Positions 18,191 through 26,801 of a stretch of 64,000 bases of DNA are shown in pieces. Made by a program: the position numbers and the translations under genes. The notes under the pieces were generated by a model. The model saw only the letters and a program-made list of their open reading frames with translations, was not told the origin of the DNA and made no database searches. This stretch comes from CAZBXE01 sp964496125 (GTDB taxonomy: Bacteria; Chlamydiota; Chlamydiia; Chlamydiales; CAZBXE01), in assembly GCA_964496125.1 (NCBI GenBank), contig CAZBXE010000002.1, positions 184,110 through 248,109 of the forward strand, read 5' to 3'. Each line of letters begins with the position of its first letter. Within the stretch, counting starts at the first letter, position 1.

Positions 18191-19504
18191 ATGATAAAAA
18201 AACAAACCAAAAGCAAGGTGAATCAAGCGATAGACCGGGACGGGGCAAACCTTGCTACCGAAGAAAGGATCTTATCCTTAACCCAGGCGTTTACTCTCTT
18301 TACAAAAGAAACCGAGCGGCTTGAAGAAGAGTATGAAGACCTAAAGGGGAAATTTCAGCACGTCAATTGCGAACTGGCAGAAACAGTGAAACAGCTTCAC
18401 GATAAGGTCATTGAGCTAGACACATCAACCCACTATCTCCACAGTATTCTTACACATATGGAGCAAGGTCTTATCTTTATCGGATTAAGCGGCATTGTGA
18501 CAACTTACAACCCTAAGTGTGAAGAACTTTTGCAAATCGAGGCCACAAGAGCCCTCTTTAACCCCTACCACCAAAACTTCCCCGACGACCTTTTTGGCTT
18601 TAGTCTCAAAAACGCCCTTGAAACAAAGTCGGCGCCGAAACATACGTCTGTACAAAGAAGACGGCCTTCCGGAGGGGTAAGAATGCTTGAGATCGATACT
18701 AGCTTCGTTCTCACAGAAGCAGGCACTAAGCACCACACAAAAGAAATTCTTGTTGACCCAGAACTTGACTATACAAAAGGACTCATCATTCTAGTCAGGG
18801 ACACCACGGAACTCTACCAATTAAGAGAAGTTACAGCACGAAATGAAAGGTTTAAAGAGCTTGGCGATATGGCAGGACTTGTAGCCCATGAAATCCGTAA
18901 CCCTCTAGGAGGAATCAAGGGGTTTGCTTCCCTCTTAAAACGCGACCTTGAGGATAACCCCAGACTCGAGCAGATGGCAAATTACATCCTAGATGGAGCC
19001 GATACACTCAATTCCATCATCACAAATGTGATGAACTTCTCAAAACCAGCTGAGCTCCATTTGGAAACTGTCGAATGCAAAAAAGCACTGCAAAACTTCG
19101 TGAAAGAGTTAAAAAACGAAAGTTTGTTTAGCTCTCTTATGCTCACTCTCCAAGTCCCCAAGGAGGATGTTTTTTGCACACTGGATCTCAAACTGATGAA
19201 AGGAGCCATCTTTGAGCTGATCAAAAATGCCAAAGAAGCCATGCCTGAGGGGGGAGAAATCACCGTTCTTCTCAAGAAAGAAAAAGAGGCGATCACAATT
19301 TCTATCAAAGATACAGGTGAAGGTATTAGCTTAGAGAACCAAAAAAAGCTCTACCGCCCCTTCTTTAGCACAAAAGCCAGAGGAAAGGGATTCGGTCTCG
19401 CAGAAGTCTATAAAATTGTGCAAGCGCATACAGGGGTAATCTCCTTCACTTCTGAACCCAAGCAGGGCACGACCTTTACAATCAAACTCCCGTTAAAGAG
19501 GTAA
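18191..19504 (+). CDS. ctcB: Sensor histidine kinase CtcB/AtoS-like (NtrB family)
   Basis: Cytoplasmic sensor kinase, 437 residues, without transmembrane segments. An N-terminal coiled-coil (about 25-80) is followed by a PAS domain (about 82-215; MEQGLIFIGLSGIVTTYN). The HisKA domain carries the phospho-accepting H233 in VAHEIRNPLGG, and the HATPase domain shows N-box IKNAKEA and G-boxes DTGEGIS and GKGFGLAEV. It is followed after 3 bp by the sigma-54 activator gene ctcC, so the pair forms one operon, as CtcB-CtcC does in Chlamydia. The input signal is unknown, and the soluble PAS domain points to an intracellular cue. Confidence 0.92.
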   Translation: MIKKQTKSKVNQAIDRDGANLATEERILSLTQAFTLFTKETERLEEEYEDLKGKFQHVNCELAETVKQLHDKVIELDTSTHYLHSILTHMEQGLIFIGLSGIVTTYNPKCEELLQIEATRALFNPYHQNFPDDLFGFSLKNALETKSAPKHTSVQRRRPSGGVRMLEIDTSFVLTEAGTKHHTKEILVDPELDYTKGLIILVRDTTELYQLREVTARNERFKELGDMAGLVAHEIRNPLGGIKGFASLLKRDLEDNPRLEQMANYILDGADTLNSIITNVMNFSKPAELHLETVECKKALQNFVKELKNESLFSSLMLTLQVPKEDVFCTLDLKLMKGAIFELIKNAKEAMPEGGEITVLLKKEKEAITISIKDTGEGISLENQKKLYRPFFSTKARGKGFGLAEVYKIVQAHTGVISFTSEPKQGTTFTIKLPLKR

Positions 19505-19507
19505 ACG

Positions 19508-20881
19508 ATGACGATTGAAAAAGTACTTGTGGTAGACGATGAACCCCTTGTCAGGAAATTTGTCGAAGAGACCTTGAAAAGAAAAGGCATCGACGTCAAA
19601 ACAGCCTCATGCGGCAAAGAAGCGATTCACCTTTTAAAAGAGCAAGCATTTGATCTTGTGCTAACCGACATGAAAATGCCAGACATTACAGGGCTTGAAG
19701 TACTCAAAAAAGTCAAGGAGATCTCCCCTAGCACACTTGTTGCCATCATCACAGCCTACGGGAGCATCGAAAATGCGGTCGAAGCGATGCGCCTTGGCGC
19801 TTTTACCTATCTTGTAAAACCCTTTACTGCCGACTGTGTCGAAATGCTCCTCTCTAAAGGACAAGAGCAAATCTCTCTTGTCCAAGAGAACCGTTATCTA
19901 AAAGAGCAGGCACAAAAGGGGGAGAGGGGAGAGTCCAAAAAAACGATTGCTGAAAGTCCTGCCATGAAAAAGCTTTTAGAGGAAGCAAAGCGAGTCGCTA
20001 CAAGTTCTGCGAGCGTGATGATTACAGGCGAATCAGGAACAGGCAAAGAGGTGCTTGCCCATGAAATCCATTATAATTCTCCTCGAAAAAACCGCCCCTT
20101 CATTAAGGTAAACTGTGCTGCAATCCCCGCAACGCTTGTAGAATCTGAATTTTTTGGTCATGAAAAAGGAGCATTTACAGGAGCTGACAGCAAGAGAGTT
20201 GGACGCTTTGAACTGGCAAGCGGTGGGACTCTTCTTCTAGATGAGATTACAGAGGTGCCCTTAGAAATCCAATCGAAGCTTTTAAGAGCCATCCAAGAAC
20301 AGGAATTCGAACGGGTAGGGGGTACAAAATCAATTAAAGTCGACGTTCGCATCATTGCAGCTTCCAATCGCGATGTCAAAGAAGCCTTGCAAAAAAAAGC
20401 CCTCCGGGAAGATCTTTTTTACAGGTTGAATGTGATCCCAATGTATATCCCTCCCTTACGCGAAAGAAGAGAAGATATTCTTCCTCTCTGTGAAGCTCTT
20501 CTCAAAGAGTTTTGTAAAGTGAACCATAAGGGAGAAAAAACACTTACGCAAGAGGCGAAGAAAAAACTCGAAAGCTACCCATGGCCTGGGAATGTGCGCG
20601 AAGTGTGCAATGTCATTGAGAGGGCCGTTGTGTTAGATGCAGCAAACCAGATTGAACCAGAACACCTCTTTCTCGAAATGGCACAGCAGGTAAAAATGCC
20701 AGGTTCGCTTCCGACTGGAATCACTCTCGAGGAGCTAGAAAAAAGGTTCATCATTGAAACTCTGCAGCTGAACAAGATGCAAAAGAAAAGAACGGCCGAT
20801 CAACTTGGAATCAGCGCCAGAACGCTTCGCAACAAGCTTCAAGAATACAATCTCTGTCACCTAGACACCGATGAGATGTAG
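19508..20881 (+). CDS. ctcC: Sigma-54-dependent response regulator CtcC/AtoC-like (NtrC family)
   Basis: 457 residues. Receiver domain 1-120 with acidic pocket D10/D11, phospho-acceptor D54 and K104. AAA+ sigma-54 activation domain about 145-385 with Walker A GESGTGKE at 174-181 and the sigma-54-contacting GAFTGA at 221-226. A Fis-type helix-turn-helix is present at about 425-447 (RTADQLGISARTLRNKL). The last feature matters because the C. trachomatis orthologue, as I recall, lacks a DNA-binding domain. It is cotranscribed with ctcB. Its 3' end overlaps the convergent Maf gene by 21 bp. Confidence 0.93.
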   Translation: MTIEKVLVVDDEPLVRKFVEETLKRKGIDVKTASCGKEAIHLLKEQAFDLVLTDMKMPDITGLEVLKKVKEISPSTLVAIITAYGSIENAVEAMRLGAFTYLVKPFTADCVEMLLSKGQEQISLVQENRYLKEQAQKGERGESKKTIAESPAMKKLLEEAKRVATSSASVMITGESGTGKEVLAHEIHYNSPRKNRPFIKVNCAAIPATLVESEFFGHEKGAFTGADSKRVGRFELASGGTLLLDEITEVPLEIQSKLLRAIQEQEFERVGGTKSIKVDVRIIAASNRDVKEALQKKALREDLFYRLNVIPMYIPPLRERREDILPLCEALLKEFCKVNHKGEKTLTQEAKKKLESYPWPGNVREVCNVIERAVVLDAANQIEPEHLFLEMAQQVKMPGSLPTGITLEELEKRFIIETLQLNKMQKKRTADQLGISARTLRNKLQEYNLCHLDTDEM

Positions 20882-22615
20882 GTTCGCCTTCACAACGTGA
20901 AGAAGAAAAAGAAACCTCTCCCTTTGCAGAGAAAGGATTTTACGCGCGCGTTCTTTTGCTTGCAAGCCCTCGCTGCGTGTTATAAGTGTCTGGAGAGCAA
21001 AGTCAGTTTTATAGCTACAGACAAGATTGAAAATATCTAAGATGGCAGCATATGCTGGTTCCTCCATGATCTCTGTCTCATACAAAATGGTAAGACCACT
21101 CGGCTTCTCTCTTGCCTCTTCATAATTTTTTTCAAGCTCGTGCAAAAGCAAATTCAGTTTCCCCTCTACCCGAATTAAACTCTCCTTCAATTCAAGAAGA
21201 AGACTCCTAGCCTTGCCATCCACATCCTTTGGAAAATGCGCCCCTTCTAACACTTTTGTAATCCTTTCTTTGAAAAGATAGGGTGTAAGAAGATAGCTTT
21301 CTGCCACCTCGGAAAGGGACATATTTTCTACGCCTGCAAATCCAATACCCCCTTCTGTCGCATTCAGAAAGAGGTTTTCCTTATGCTCTTTTGCAAAAGA
21401 AGAGATCCAATTACTTTCTGTAATCCATATCCATGTGGTAAAGATGTTTTGTCCATAAATATCGCGATAAGCAACAGCGTGGTCTTGCAACGACTTCTGC
21501 GTCACCCTAGGATCATCTACCACGCCCTCGGTGTAGGCCTTCATATCAGTATACGCAAGATCAAGCCCTACTAAAATGATAGGATCACACCCCATACGTG
21601 TGGCAATGCCAATGAGAAAATTCACAACGTTGTGCCCCTCATCAATTTCATCCTCTTCCTGCACAATCCCAAGCCTTGTTTCGATCCAATGGGCTGTATC
21701 ATAACCCCCACTTCCAGGAACGTAAATTCTTGGCCCTTCCAAGGCTTCTAATGCTTTCGTGTGCATCCGGTTTCTATAAAACGTGGGTATCTTATTTTTA
21801 GGACGGCTGTTCACGCGTTTATACTGCTCCTCATTCGGATCAATCCCCCCACCAAAATGGGGATAAAGCCCTCCTGCAATCAGTCCGTTGATCGCAGACC
21901 CCCCCGCAAAAATGAGCGCCTTTTCCTGTACTAATTTGAGAAGTGGAATCTGCTTTGCAAGGGAAGGGCCTGCCCCACAAATGATGGCAGGAACCTTTTG
22001 GAACTGGTCAAAAAAACAAATCCCTGAATACCTTTTAGAAAGAGTGAGCATGTTGGGGTAAAAGTTACGGTAAAAAGGGATCCCGAAATTTTTGTACTCA
22101 TCAGCAAAAGAAGTTTTCATTTCAATATCGTAACAAAGTGCGTAGGCAAGAGCTTTTTCTTCCACGGTATTTTGAGAGGTAGAAATGGTGATCTTTGCAT
22201 CTGTCAAAGACCAGGCGATGAGACTAAGAGCATGTTTTTTCTTCTCTTCTTCTTCTGGAATGTAGTGGATCTCAACTTGGGGATGCAAAAGAATCGCTTT
22301 TGCTTCTTTTTGCGCAAGAAAGGAGAGAATAACTCCCACATCTGCTTCTAAAAAAAGAAGGCGCCGCGTCCGCTTCTCCTCCAGCCAGGGGAGAGCTGAC
22401 TCATAGAAAAGTCCTTTTCCCAGACTAACCCTGACAATCGCGTCTTTTCCGCAAAGATCTAGCGATCGAAACTCCGCTTCTACATGAGAATGCGTCTCTT
22501 TTACCTTCTTATTTTTCGTCTCGTGAGCTACAAGAAGATAAGGATAGAGAGTTGGATTGAGCTTGCCAAGAAGAGCCAGGTTTTCCTCTACTCTCTCTTT
22601 TAGATCTTTTTCCAT
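20861..22615 (-). CDS. Maf-type (motility-associated factor, DUF115/MptE-like) glycosyltransferase
   Basis: 584 residues. The central domain has the MptE-like/DUF115 signature CGAGPSL at 213-219, then FAGGSAINGLIAGGLYPHF and GGGIDPNEEQ at 255-264. The C-terminal ~150 residues are helical. Maf proteins of this family transfer pseudaminic or legionaminic acid onto flagellin in other bacteria. No flagellar gene is in this window, so the acceptor here is unknown. The presence of pseB at 3616 supports a nonulosonic-acid role. It overlaps by 16 nt the upstream coiled-coil gene, so the two are an operon. A role in pterin metabolism (as in archaeal MptE) is less likely at this length. Confidence 0.82.
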   Translation of the reverse strand: MEKDLKERVEENLALLGKLNPTLYPYLLVAHETKNKKVKETHSHVEAEFRSLDLCGKDAIVRVSLGKGLFYESALPWLEEKRTRRLLFLEADVGVILSFLAQKEAKAILLHPQVEIHYIPEEEEKKKHALSLIAWSLTDAKITISTSQNTVEEKALAYALCYDIEMKTSFADEYKNFGIPFYRNFYPNMLTLSKRYSGICFFDQFQKVPAIICGAGPSLAKQIPLLKLVQEKALIFAGGSAINGLIAGGLYPHFGGGIDPNEEQYKRVNSRPKNKIPTFYRNRMHTKALEALEGPRIYVPGSGGYDTAHWIETRLGIVQEEDEIDEGHNVVNFLIGIATRMGCDPIILVGLDLAYTDMKAYTEGVVDDPRVTQKSLQDHAVAYRDIYGQNIFTTWIWITESNWISSFAKEHKENLFLNATEGGIGFAGVENMSLSEVAESYLLTPYLFKERITKVLEGAHFPKDVDGKARSLLLELKESLIRVEGKLNLLLHELEKNYEEAREKPSGLTILYETEIMEEPAYAAILDIFNLVCSYKTDFALQTLITRSEGLQAKERARKILSLQRERFLFLLHVVKANLHLIGV

Positions 22616-23034
22616 TTCTGATCACCGCCAAGTCCCCTGAACTTCTTCTTATACTCCTTTTTGTCTCCCTGGCCAGAATCTCCTTTGCTTTTTTTCTGTA
22701 AATCTTCGAGATGGGTTTCGTATCTTTTTTTGTAGAGCTCCGCTTCTTTGCGCAGTATTTCAGCCTTCTTAAAGAAATCGCGGGCCTTTTTCCCTATTTC
22801 CGTTTTGCCCTGGATGGTATTTTCGATCTCTTTTTCTGTCAGCCCCGACTGTTCAATGTAATAATCAGCCGATTCCTTAAATCTAGCCACGTCTTTTTGC
22901 AAAAGGGCCAGGGTGTCAGCTACTTGAGGCAAAGATTCCTTCTGCACACCTCCGGTTGCTTGTAGCATCCGCGCACGAGCTATCAGGACATCGAAGTCTG
23001 ATAGTATTTTACTGAGTATGTCTTCTTCTTTCAT
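22600..23034 (-). CDS. Hypothetical coiled-coil protein upstream of the Maf gene
   Basis: 144 residues, highly charged, not recognised. It is mostly helical, with probable coiled-coil in two stretches (about 40-75 and 80-118) and a basic C-terminal tail (KKEYKKKFRGLGGDQKWKK). There is no signal peptide or membrane segment. Its end overlaps the start of the Maf-type transferase by 16 nt, so the two are translated together. It may be an acceptor-recognition or chaperone partner, but that is inference from coupling alone. Confidence 0.7.
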   Translation of the reverse strand: MKEEDILSKILSDFDVLIARARMLQATGGVQKESLPQVADTLALLQKDVARFKESADYYIEQSGLTEKEIENTIQGKTEIGKKARDFFKKAEILRKEAELYKKRYETHLEDLQKKSKGDSGQGDKKEYKKKFRGLGGDQKWKKI

Positions 23035-23081
23035 ATCCTGATTGTATCAGATTATTAAAAGAATTGGTATATTTAAGACAT

Positions 23082-24653
23082 ATGCGAAGCTACTATGCGC
23101 ACCTCGAGACGATGAAAAGAAAGGATAGTCGAAAGCCTATCTTTCGCACTTCTGGCATATTCCCTGCGCTCTTCCAAAAAGGCATCCACACAAGGGTGCT
23201 TTTTATGGGGTATTGGAAACTCAAGAGAAATATTTCCCAGATTACAGGTCTGATTACGCTACGGTCCGATAAGGGAGACATACTCACTCGCAAAACACTT
23301 GCTCCGATTGAACCCAAAGCATATCGCATTGAATTAGAAGATCTTCTTAATGATGCTGAAATAGAACATCACAGGTCCTTCCTAGGAAGCATCGAGCTTG
23401 AGTTTTTCTCCTCGACAGACCTTGTCTTCCCCTACCCGGCTCTTGTTGTAAACTACTACGGGCCAAACTGCAATGTCTTTGTTCATACAGCAGAGAGAGT
23501 GTATAACGATTTTGAAGACATGTGGAAAAACAGTGAGACAGAAGTTGCTGAGTCTGGCTTTAACATCTATGCCGATGAAGAAAAAGAGCCCTTTATCACC
23601 CTGATCAATGGGGGTGAAGTAAATCCAAAAAGCGAAATTCTCATGACCTTTTACAACAAAGCAGGAGAAACCCTCACCCACCCCTACCTTTTAGAAGAGC
23701 TAGCCCCGTATGCGACAAAAATTCTGTATCCCTCTCAATTTGTAGATCTTAAAAACTTTCTTCAGGGGAAAGTAGGCGCTGCTAAAATCCAGTTTTCCCT
23801 CAAATGGGTATTTCCGCGTCTGATTGTGGGTAACCTCATCAAAAGTCCACCAGCCCTTAGCATTACACATACCTACTATGACTACACGAAAGCAACAGGC
23901 CCCAAAGATTACTGGCACCCCACAGAGAAACAGTGGCATCCCGCCTCTCTTCTGGTTCCTGTCTGTTTAGAGAAAGGGTGTTCGACCCATATCTATTTCT
24001 ATCCCATTTACTCCCCTTCAACCTTTTACGTAGACATTGTCTTCTACGACCGAGGGGGGACCTTTTTAGGCGCAAAAAAGGGCATGTCTACCGTTGCTTC
24101 TCCTGGCAACAAGATCCACTCTTTGAACCTTCGTGACATCATCAGTGAAATGGGGATCAAGCGTAAAACGCATCTTGCGGCTATGATCATTGCAAGACCT
24201 AAGGAAAACGAGCTTCTGCCTTCTCGAATTAAGATTGGGTTTGATGTAGGCCATACCAAGGAACTTCTCCCTTGCAATATCTGCACTAACCTTCAACCCT
24301 TTAACCCTGACTGGGAACAGAAAACATCGACTTTCAAATGGTGTCCTGTATTTGCCGATATGGAGCAATCCCTTATTTGGATCTTAAACGGTTCTCCTAA
24401 AAAAGAGTATGAGCAAGAGGCAAAAGTAGAACTGACTTTCTTTAGGGAAAAAGATACAGAAACGCTTACCCGAACTGAGGTCATTTTGCCGCATGGATTT
24501 ATTGTGGTGAATCCCCATAGCGACGAGGAGCTTTCTCAATTTTACAAAGGTGCGGTTGGCTGGGTGACGTTTATTTCTACGAATCCCTACACAACAAGCT
24601 TCTATTTTGTTCTGCATGCTTCGGGGATTGTAGGCGGCGACCACAGCTTCTAA
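23082..24653 (+). CDS. Conserved-looking hypothetical protein with repeated beta-rich modules
   Basis: About 523 residues from ATG 23082, family not recognised. TTG 23064 or ATG 23112 are other possible starts, and no clear ribosome-binding site decides. No signal peptide or membrane span. The sequence appears to repeat a beta-sandwich-like pattern about four times: a hydrophobic strand, '.F..' strands, a long loop and a final strand ending in FF or FDVG. Examples are near 65-130, 160-265, 300-400 and 430-515. It is divergent from the coiled-coil/Maf operon (47 bp between starts) and converges with the speE-like gene (4-bp overlap). Its closeness to the Maf gene suggests a role in the same surface or glycan process. 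Confidence 0.7.
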   Translation: MRSYYAHLETMKRKDSRKPIFRTSGIFPALFQKGIHTRVLFMGYWKLKRNISQITGLITLRSDKGDILTRKTLAPIEPKAYRIELEDLLNDAEIEHHRSFLGSIELEFFSSTDLVFPYPALVVNYYGPNCNVFVHTAERVYNDFEDMWKNSETEVAESGFNIYADEEKEPFITLINGGEVNPKSEILMTFYNKAGETLTHPYLLEELAPYATKILYPSQFVDLKNFLQGKVGAAKIQFSLKWVFPRLIVGNLIKSPPALSITHTYYDYTKATGPKDYWHPTEKQWHPASLLVPVCLEKGCSTHIYFYPIYSPSTFYVDIVFYDRGGTFLGAKKGMSTVASPGNKIHSLNLRDIISEMGIKRKTHLAAMIIARPKENELLPSRIKIGFDVGHTKELLPCNICTNLQPFNPDWEQKTSTFKWCPVFADMEQSLIWILNGSPKKEYEQEAKVELTFFREKDTETLTRTEVILPHGFIVVNPHSDEELSQFYKGAVGWVTFISTNPYTTSFYFVLHASGIVGGDHSF

Positions 24654-25540
24654 AGAAGGGACTTCATAAACTGCGGAAGGGCAAAGGAGGCTTTATGCAC
24701 CTCGGGCGTATAGTAGCGAAGCTGCCCAGTCACATTGTTGAGGCGGCTTTCTAAAACCTCTACTGGGATTGTCTGATATCCAGGCGTATCCGAAGCAAAG
24801 CCAAGAGCCATAAATCCCCCTGCATAGGTCGGGATCACAGCCAGGTAGTACCCAGTCTCTTGAAAACTCTTCTTTCGCTTTCTGAATGTATCGACAAACT
24901 CCTCTTTCTGCAAAAAGGGCACCCCATTTTGATTCACAAAGATCCCTCCTTCTGCCAAAATTGCATGGCAATTGTCGTAAAATTCTTCCGTAAAAAGAAC
25001 TTTCCCAGGCCCCTCTGGGTCGGTAGAATCACAGAGGATGACATCATATTTCACCTTTGTCTCCTTCACAAACTGGCATCCATCTTGAATCACAACTTCC
25101 AGGCGGGGATCATCAAATACGCCCTCACAAATATGTGGCAGATACTTTTTAGAAAAATGAATCACTGACTCATCAATCTCTACAAGAGTTACTTTTTCAA
25201 CGGTTTTGTGCTTGATCACCTCACGGAGTGCACCTCCATCCCCTCCCCCAATGACCAAAACATGTTTCGCACTCCCATGACAAACAAGGGGTACGTGAAC
25301 GAGCATTTCGTGATAGACAAACTCATCCTTTTCTGTATTTTGAATCACGCCATCTAAAGCAAGGACTCGTCCAAAGATGTCGTTTTTGAAAATAAGAAGG
25401 TGCTGGTGGGTTGTTTTTTCCTCGTAGAGGATTTCATCAATCTCAAAGGCCTGCCCCCAGCTCTTATGCAATTCTTCTCTAATCCACTCTGATCCAAAAA
25501 GAGGACAGCACACAAGAAATAAGAAAACCCAGTTTTTCAT
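24650..25540 (-). CDS. speE: Spermidine synthase family protein with N-terminal signal peptide
   Basis: 296 residues. The aminopropyltransferase fold is clear: VIGGGDGGALREVIKH (SAM/dcSAM-binding glycine loop), LVEIDESVI, DGCQFVK, and the active-site region CDSTDPEGPGKVLFTEEFY. The N-terminus MKNWVFLFLVCCPLFGS is a convincing Sec signal peptide or anchor, which cytoplasmic SpeE enzymes lack. The start is fixed by AAGGAAAAA upstream of the ATG, and no later in-frame ATG precedes the catalytic fold. It is the last gene of hpf - HSDR_N-like - speE. The normal reaction (putrescine plus decarboxylated SAM to spermidine) needs a cytoplasmic substrate, so an envelope location is odd. Other aminopropyl- or methyltransferase activities are possible. 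Confidence 0.85.
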   Translation of the reverse strand: MKNWVFLFLVCCPLFGSEWIREELHKSWGQAFEIDEILYEEKTTHQHLLIFKNDIFGRVLALDGVIQNTEKDEFVYHEMLVHVPLVCHGSAKHVLVIGGGDGGALREVIKHKTVEKVTLVEIDESVIHFSKKYLPHICEGVFDDPRLEVVIQDGCQFVKETKVKYDVILCDSTDPEGPGKVLFTEEFYDNCHAILAEGGIFVNQNGVPFLQKEEFVDTFRKRKKSFQETGYYLAVIPTYAGGFMALGFASDTPGYQTIPVEVLESRLNNVTGQLRYYTPEVHKASFALPQFMKSLL

Positions 25541-25558
25541 TTTTTCATTTTTTCCTTT

Positions 25559-26011
25559 TTAGGATAGGCTCAAAGTTTCCATGAGAGACGAAAAACTAGG
25601 AAGACCCACTGTAAACTGGTATTGTTGCAAAGCAGTGTCATATCTGCCTGTAAAAACCTCTTCTGGGGCTGCTACGGCCACAAAGCAAGCCCCTAAGAAG
25701 TGATTGTAACCAAGTACTTGTCTTATGGCCTCCTGGCCAAACTTCTCCCTTTTGCATTCAATCATGATCAAAGGGTAAAGAGAGAAGTTCTTTTGGATGT
25801 TTCCTGCGAAAAACACAATATCTGCGCGCCTTTTGGGGAAGCTACGTGATGATGTCTGTAGATGAGGCATGTGGTGAAGACTCTTTTCCACAACAAAACC
25901 ACTCTCAGAATATCCCAAGCTCCCTATCATTTGTTCAAGAAGAGCAAGGCGCACCCTCTCCTCTGGTGTATCTGCAACATACGTCCTACGGACACGGCAA
26001 TAGAGCCTCAT
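25559..26011 (-). CDS. HSDR_N-type PD-(D/E)XK nuclease-domain protein
   Basis: 150 residues resembling the stand-alone N-terminal domain of type I restriction HsdR subunits. The PD-(D/E)XK core is visible as RRADIVFF and then LIMIECKRE (E and K catalytic candidates), after a predicted helix (EERVRLALLEQMI). It has no motor domain, and no methylase or specificity gene is nearby, so it is not a restriction system by itself. It overlaps hpf by 4 nt and is followed by the speE-like gene after 18 bp. Small proteins of this kind occur in many genomes as housekeeping hypotheticals. Function unknown. Confidence 0.75.
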   Translation of the reverse strand: MRLYCRVRRTYVADTPEERVRLALLEQMIGSLGYSESGFVVEKSLHHMPHLQTSSRSFPKRRADIVFFAGNIQKNFSLYPLIMIECKREKFGQEAIRQVLGYNHFLGACFVAVAAPEEVFTGRYDTALQQYQFTVGLPSFSSLMETLSLS

Positions 26012-26643
26012 GTCTCAACATCAACGATGCCGTAATTCCCGTCTTGCCTGCGGTAGATCACCTTTAACTTACGATCTTCTTCACGCTTAAAAATCATGAA
26101 GGGCTCACCCGAAAGCTCCATCTTCATAATCGCCTCATCATTGGTCAGCACTTTGAGAGGATACGTTTCAGACTCTACGATCAAAGGAGGACGCCAAGCC
26201 AGTTCACGGACATTTTCTTCCTCGATCTCTTCATTGATCTCTTCCAGCTCCACTTCGTCAGGACGCTTAAAGACATTCACCTGCATATCAATTACTTTAA
26301 GGGGTCTAGCATGATGCTCTTGCAGCTTTCTCTTAAAACGCTTCAGCTGCTCTTCAATTTTATGGACAGCAAGATCAATGGAAGCATACATATCTGTGGT
26401 ATCTGCATGTGCTCTTATCGTTGTATAATCTGCTTTCAAAATGACGTCACATCGATGAAGCAACTTTTGTATATCCATCGTGATCACAACGTCGATAATG
26501 CGATTTGTAAAACGTTCAATTTTGGAGACTTTCTCCATTGCATAGTCTTTCATCGCAGCGGTCACAGCGACATGGCGCCCTTTCACTACGATATCGTAGC
26601 CTTCTTTATCAAACTTCTTAGCATACTCTTTTCGCGTTGTCAT
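26008..26643 (-). CDS. hpf: Ribosome hibernation promoting factor, long form
   Basis: 211 residues from ATG 26643, which has GAGGAGA just upstream; a longer frame to 26667 would run into the tRNA-Arg gene. The N-terminal HPF/RaiA domain (about 15-120; YDIVVKGRHVAVTAAMKDYAMEK, with basic residues in the second helix) binds the 30S decoding site. The C-terminal domain (about 155-211; PLKVLTNDEAIMKMELSGEPFMIF) is the dimerisation module of long HPF that makes 100S ribosomes. Such a factor fits a developmental cycle with a dormant form. First protein gene of a three-gene operon, 20 bp after the tRNA. Confidence 0.93.
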   Translation of the reverse strand: MTTRKEYAKKFDKEGYDIVVKGRHVAVTAAMKDYAMEKVSKIERFTNRIIDVVITMDIQKLLHRCDVILKADYTTIRAHADTTDMYASIDLAVHKIEEQLKRFKRKLQEHHARPLKVIDMQVNVFKRPDEVELEEINEEIEEENVRELAWRPPLIVESETYPLKVLTNDEAIMKMELSGEPFMIFKREEDRKLKVIYRRQDGNYGIVDVET

Positions 26644-26662
26644 GCCAATTTCTCCTCTTTGT

Positions 26663-26736
26663 TGCACCGAAGAGGACTCGAACCTCTAACCACCTGGTCC
26701 GAAGCCAGGTACTCTATCCGATTGAGCTATCGGTGC
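26663..26736 (-). tRNA. tRNA-Arg (anticodon TCG)
   Basis: 74 nt on the minus strand. The acceptor stem GCACCGA pairs with TCGGTGC, discriminator A. The anticodon stem CCTGG/CCAGG encloses the loop CTTCGGA with anticodon TCG, reading CGA and, with modification, CGN. The T arm is AGAGGTTCGAGTCCTCT. CCA is not encoded. It lies directly upstream of hpf. Confidence 0.96.
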
Positions 26737-26801
26737 GGTATGGGAGAGTGTAGCCTCTCTTTGATTTTTTTGAAATAAAAAATCTGATAGAATTGGGTGA
26801 T

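Noticed and set aside
25559..26011. Restriction-modification system
   Set aside because: Only the HSDR_N-like domain is present. No helicase, methylase or specificity subunit is nearby.
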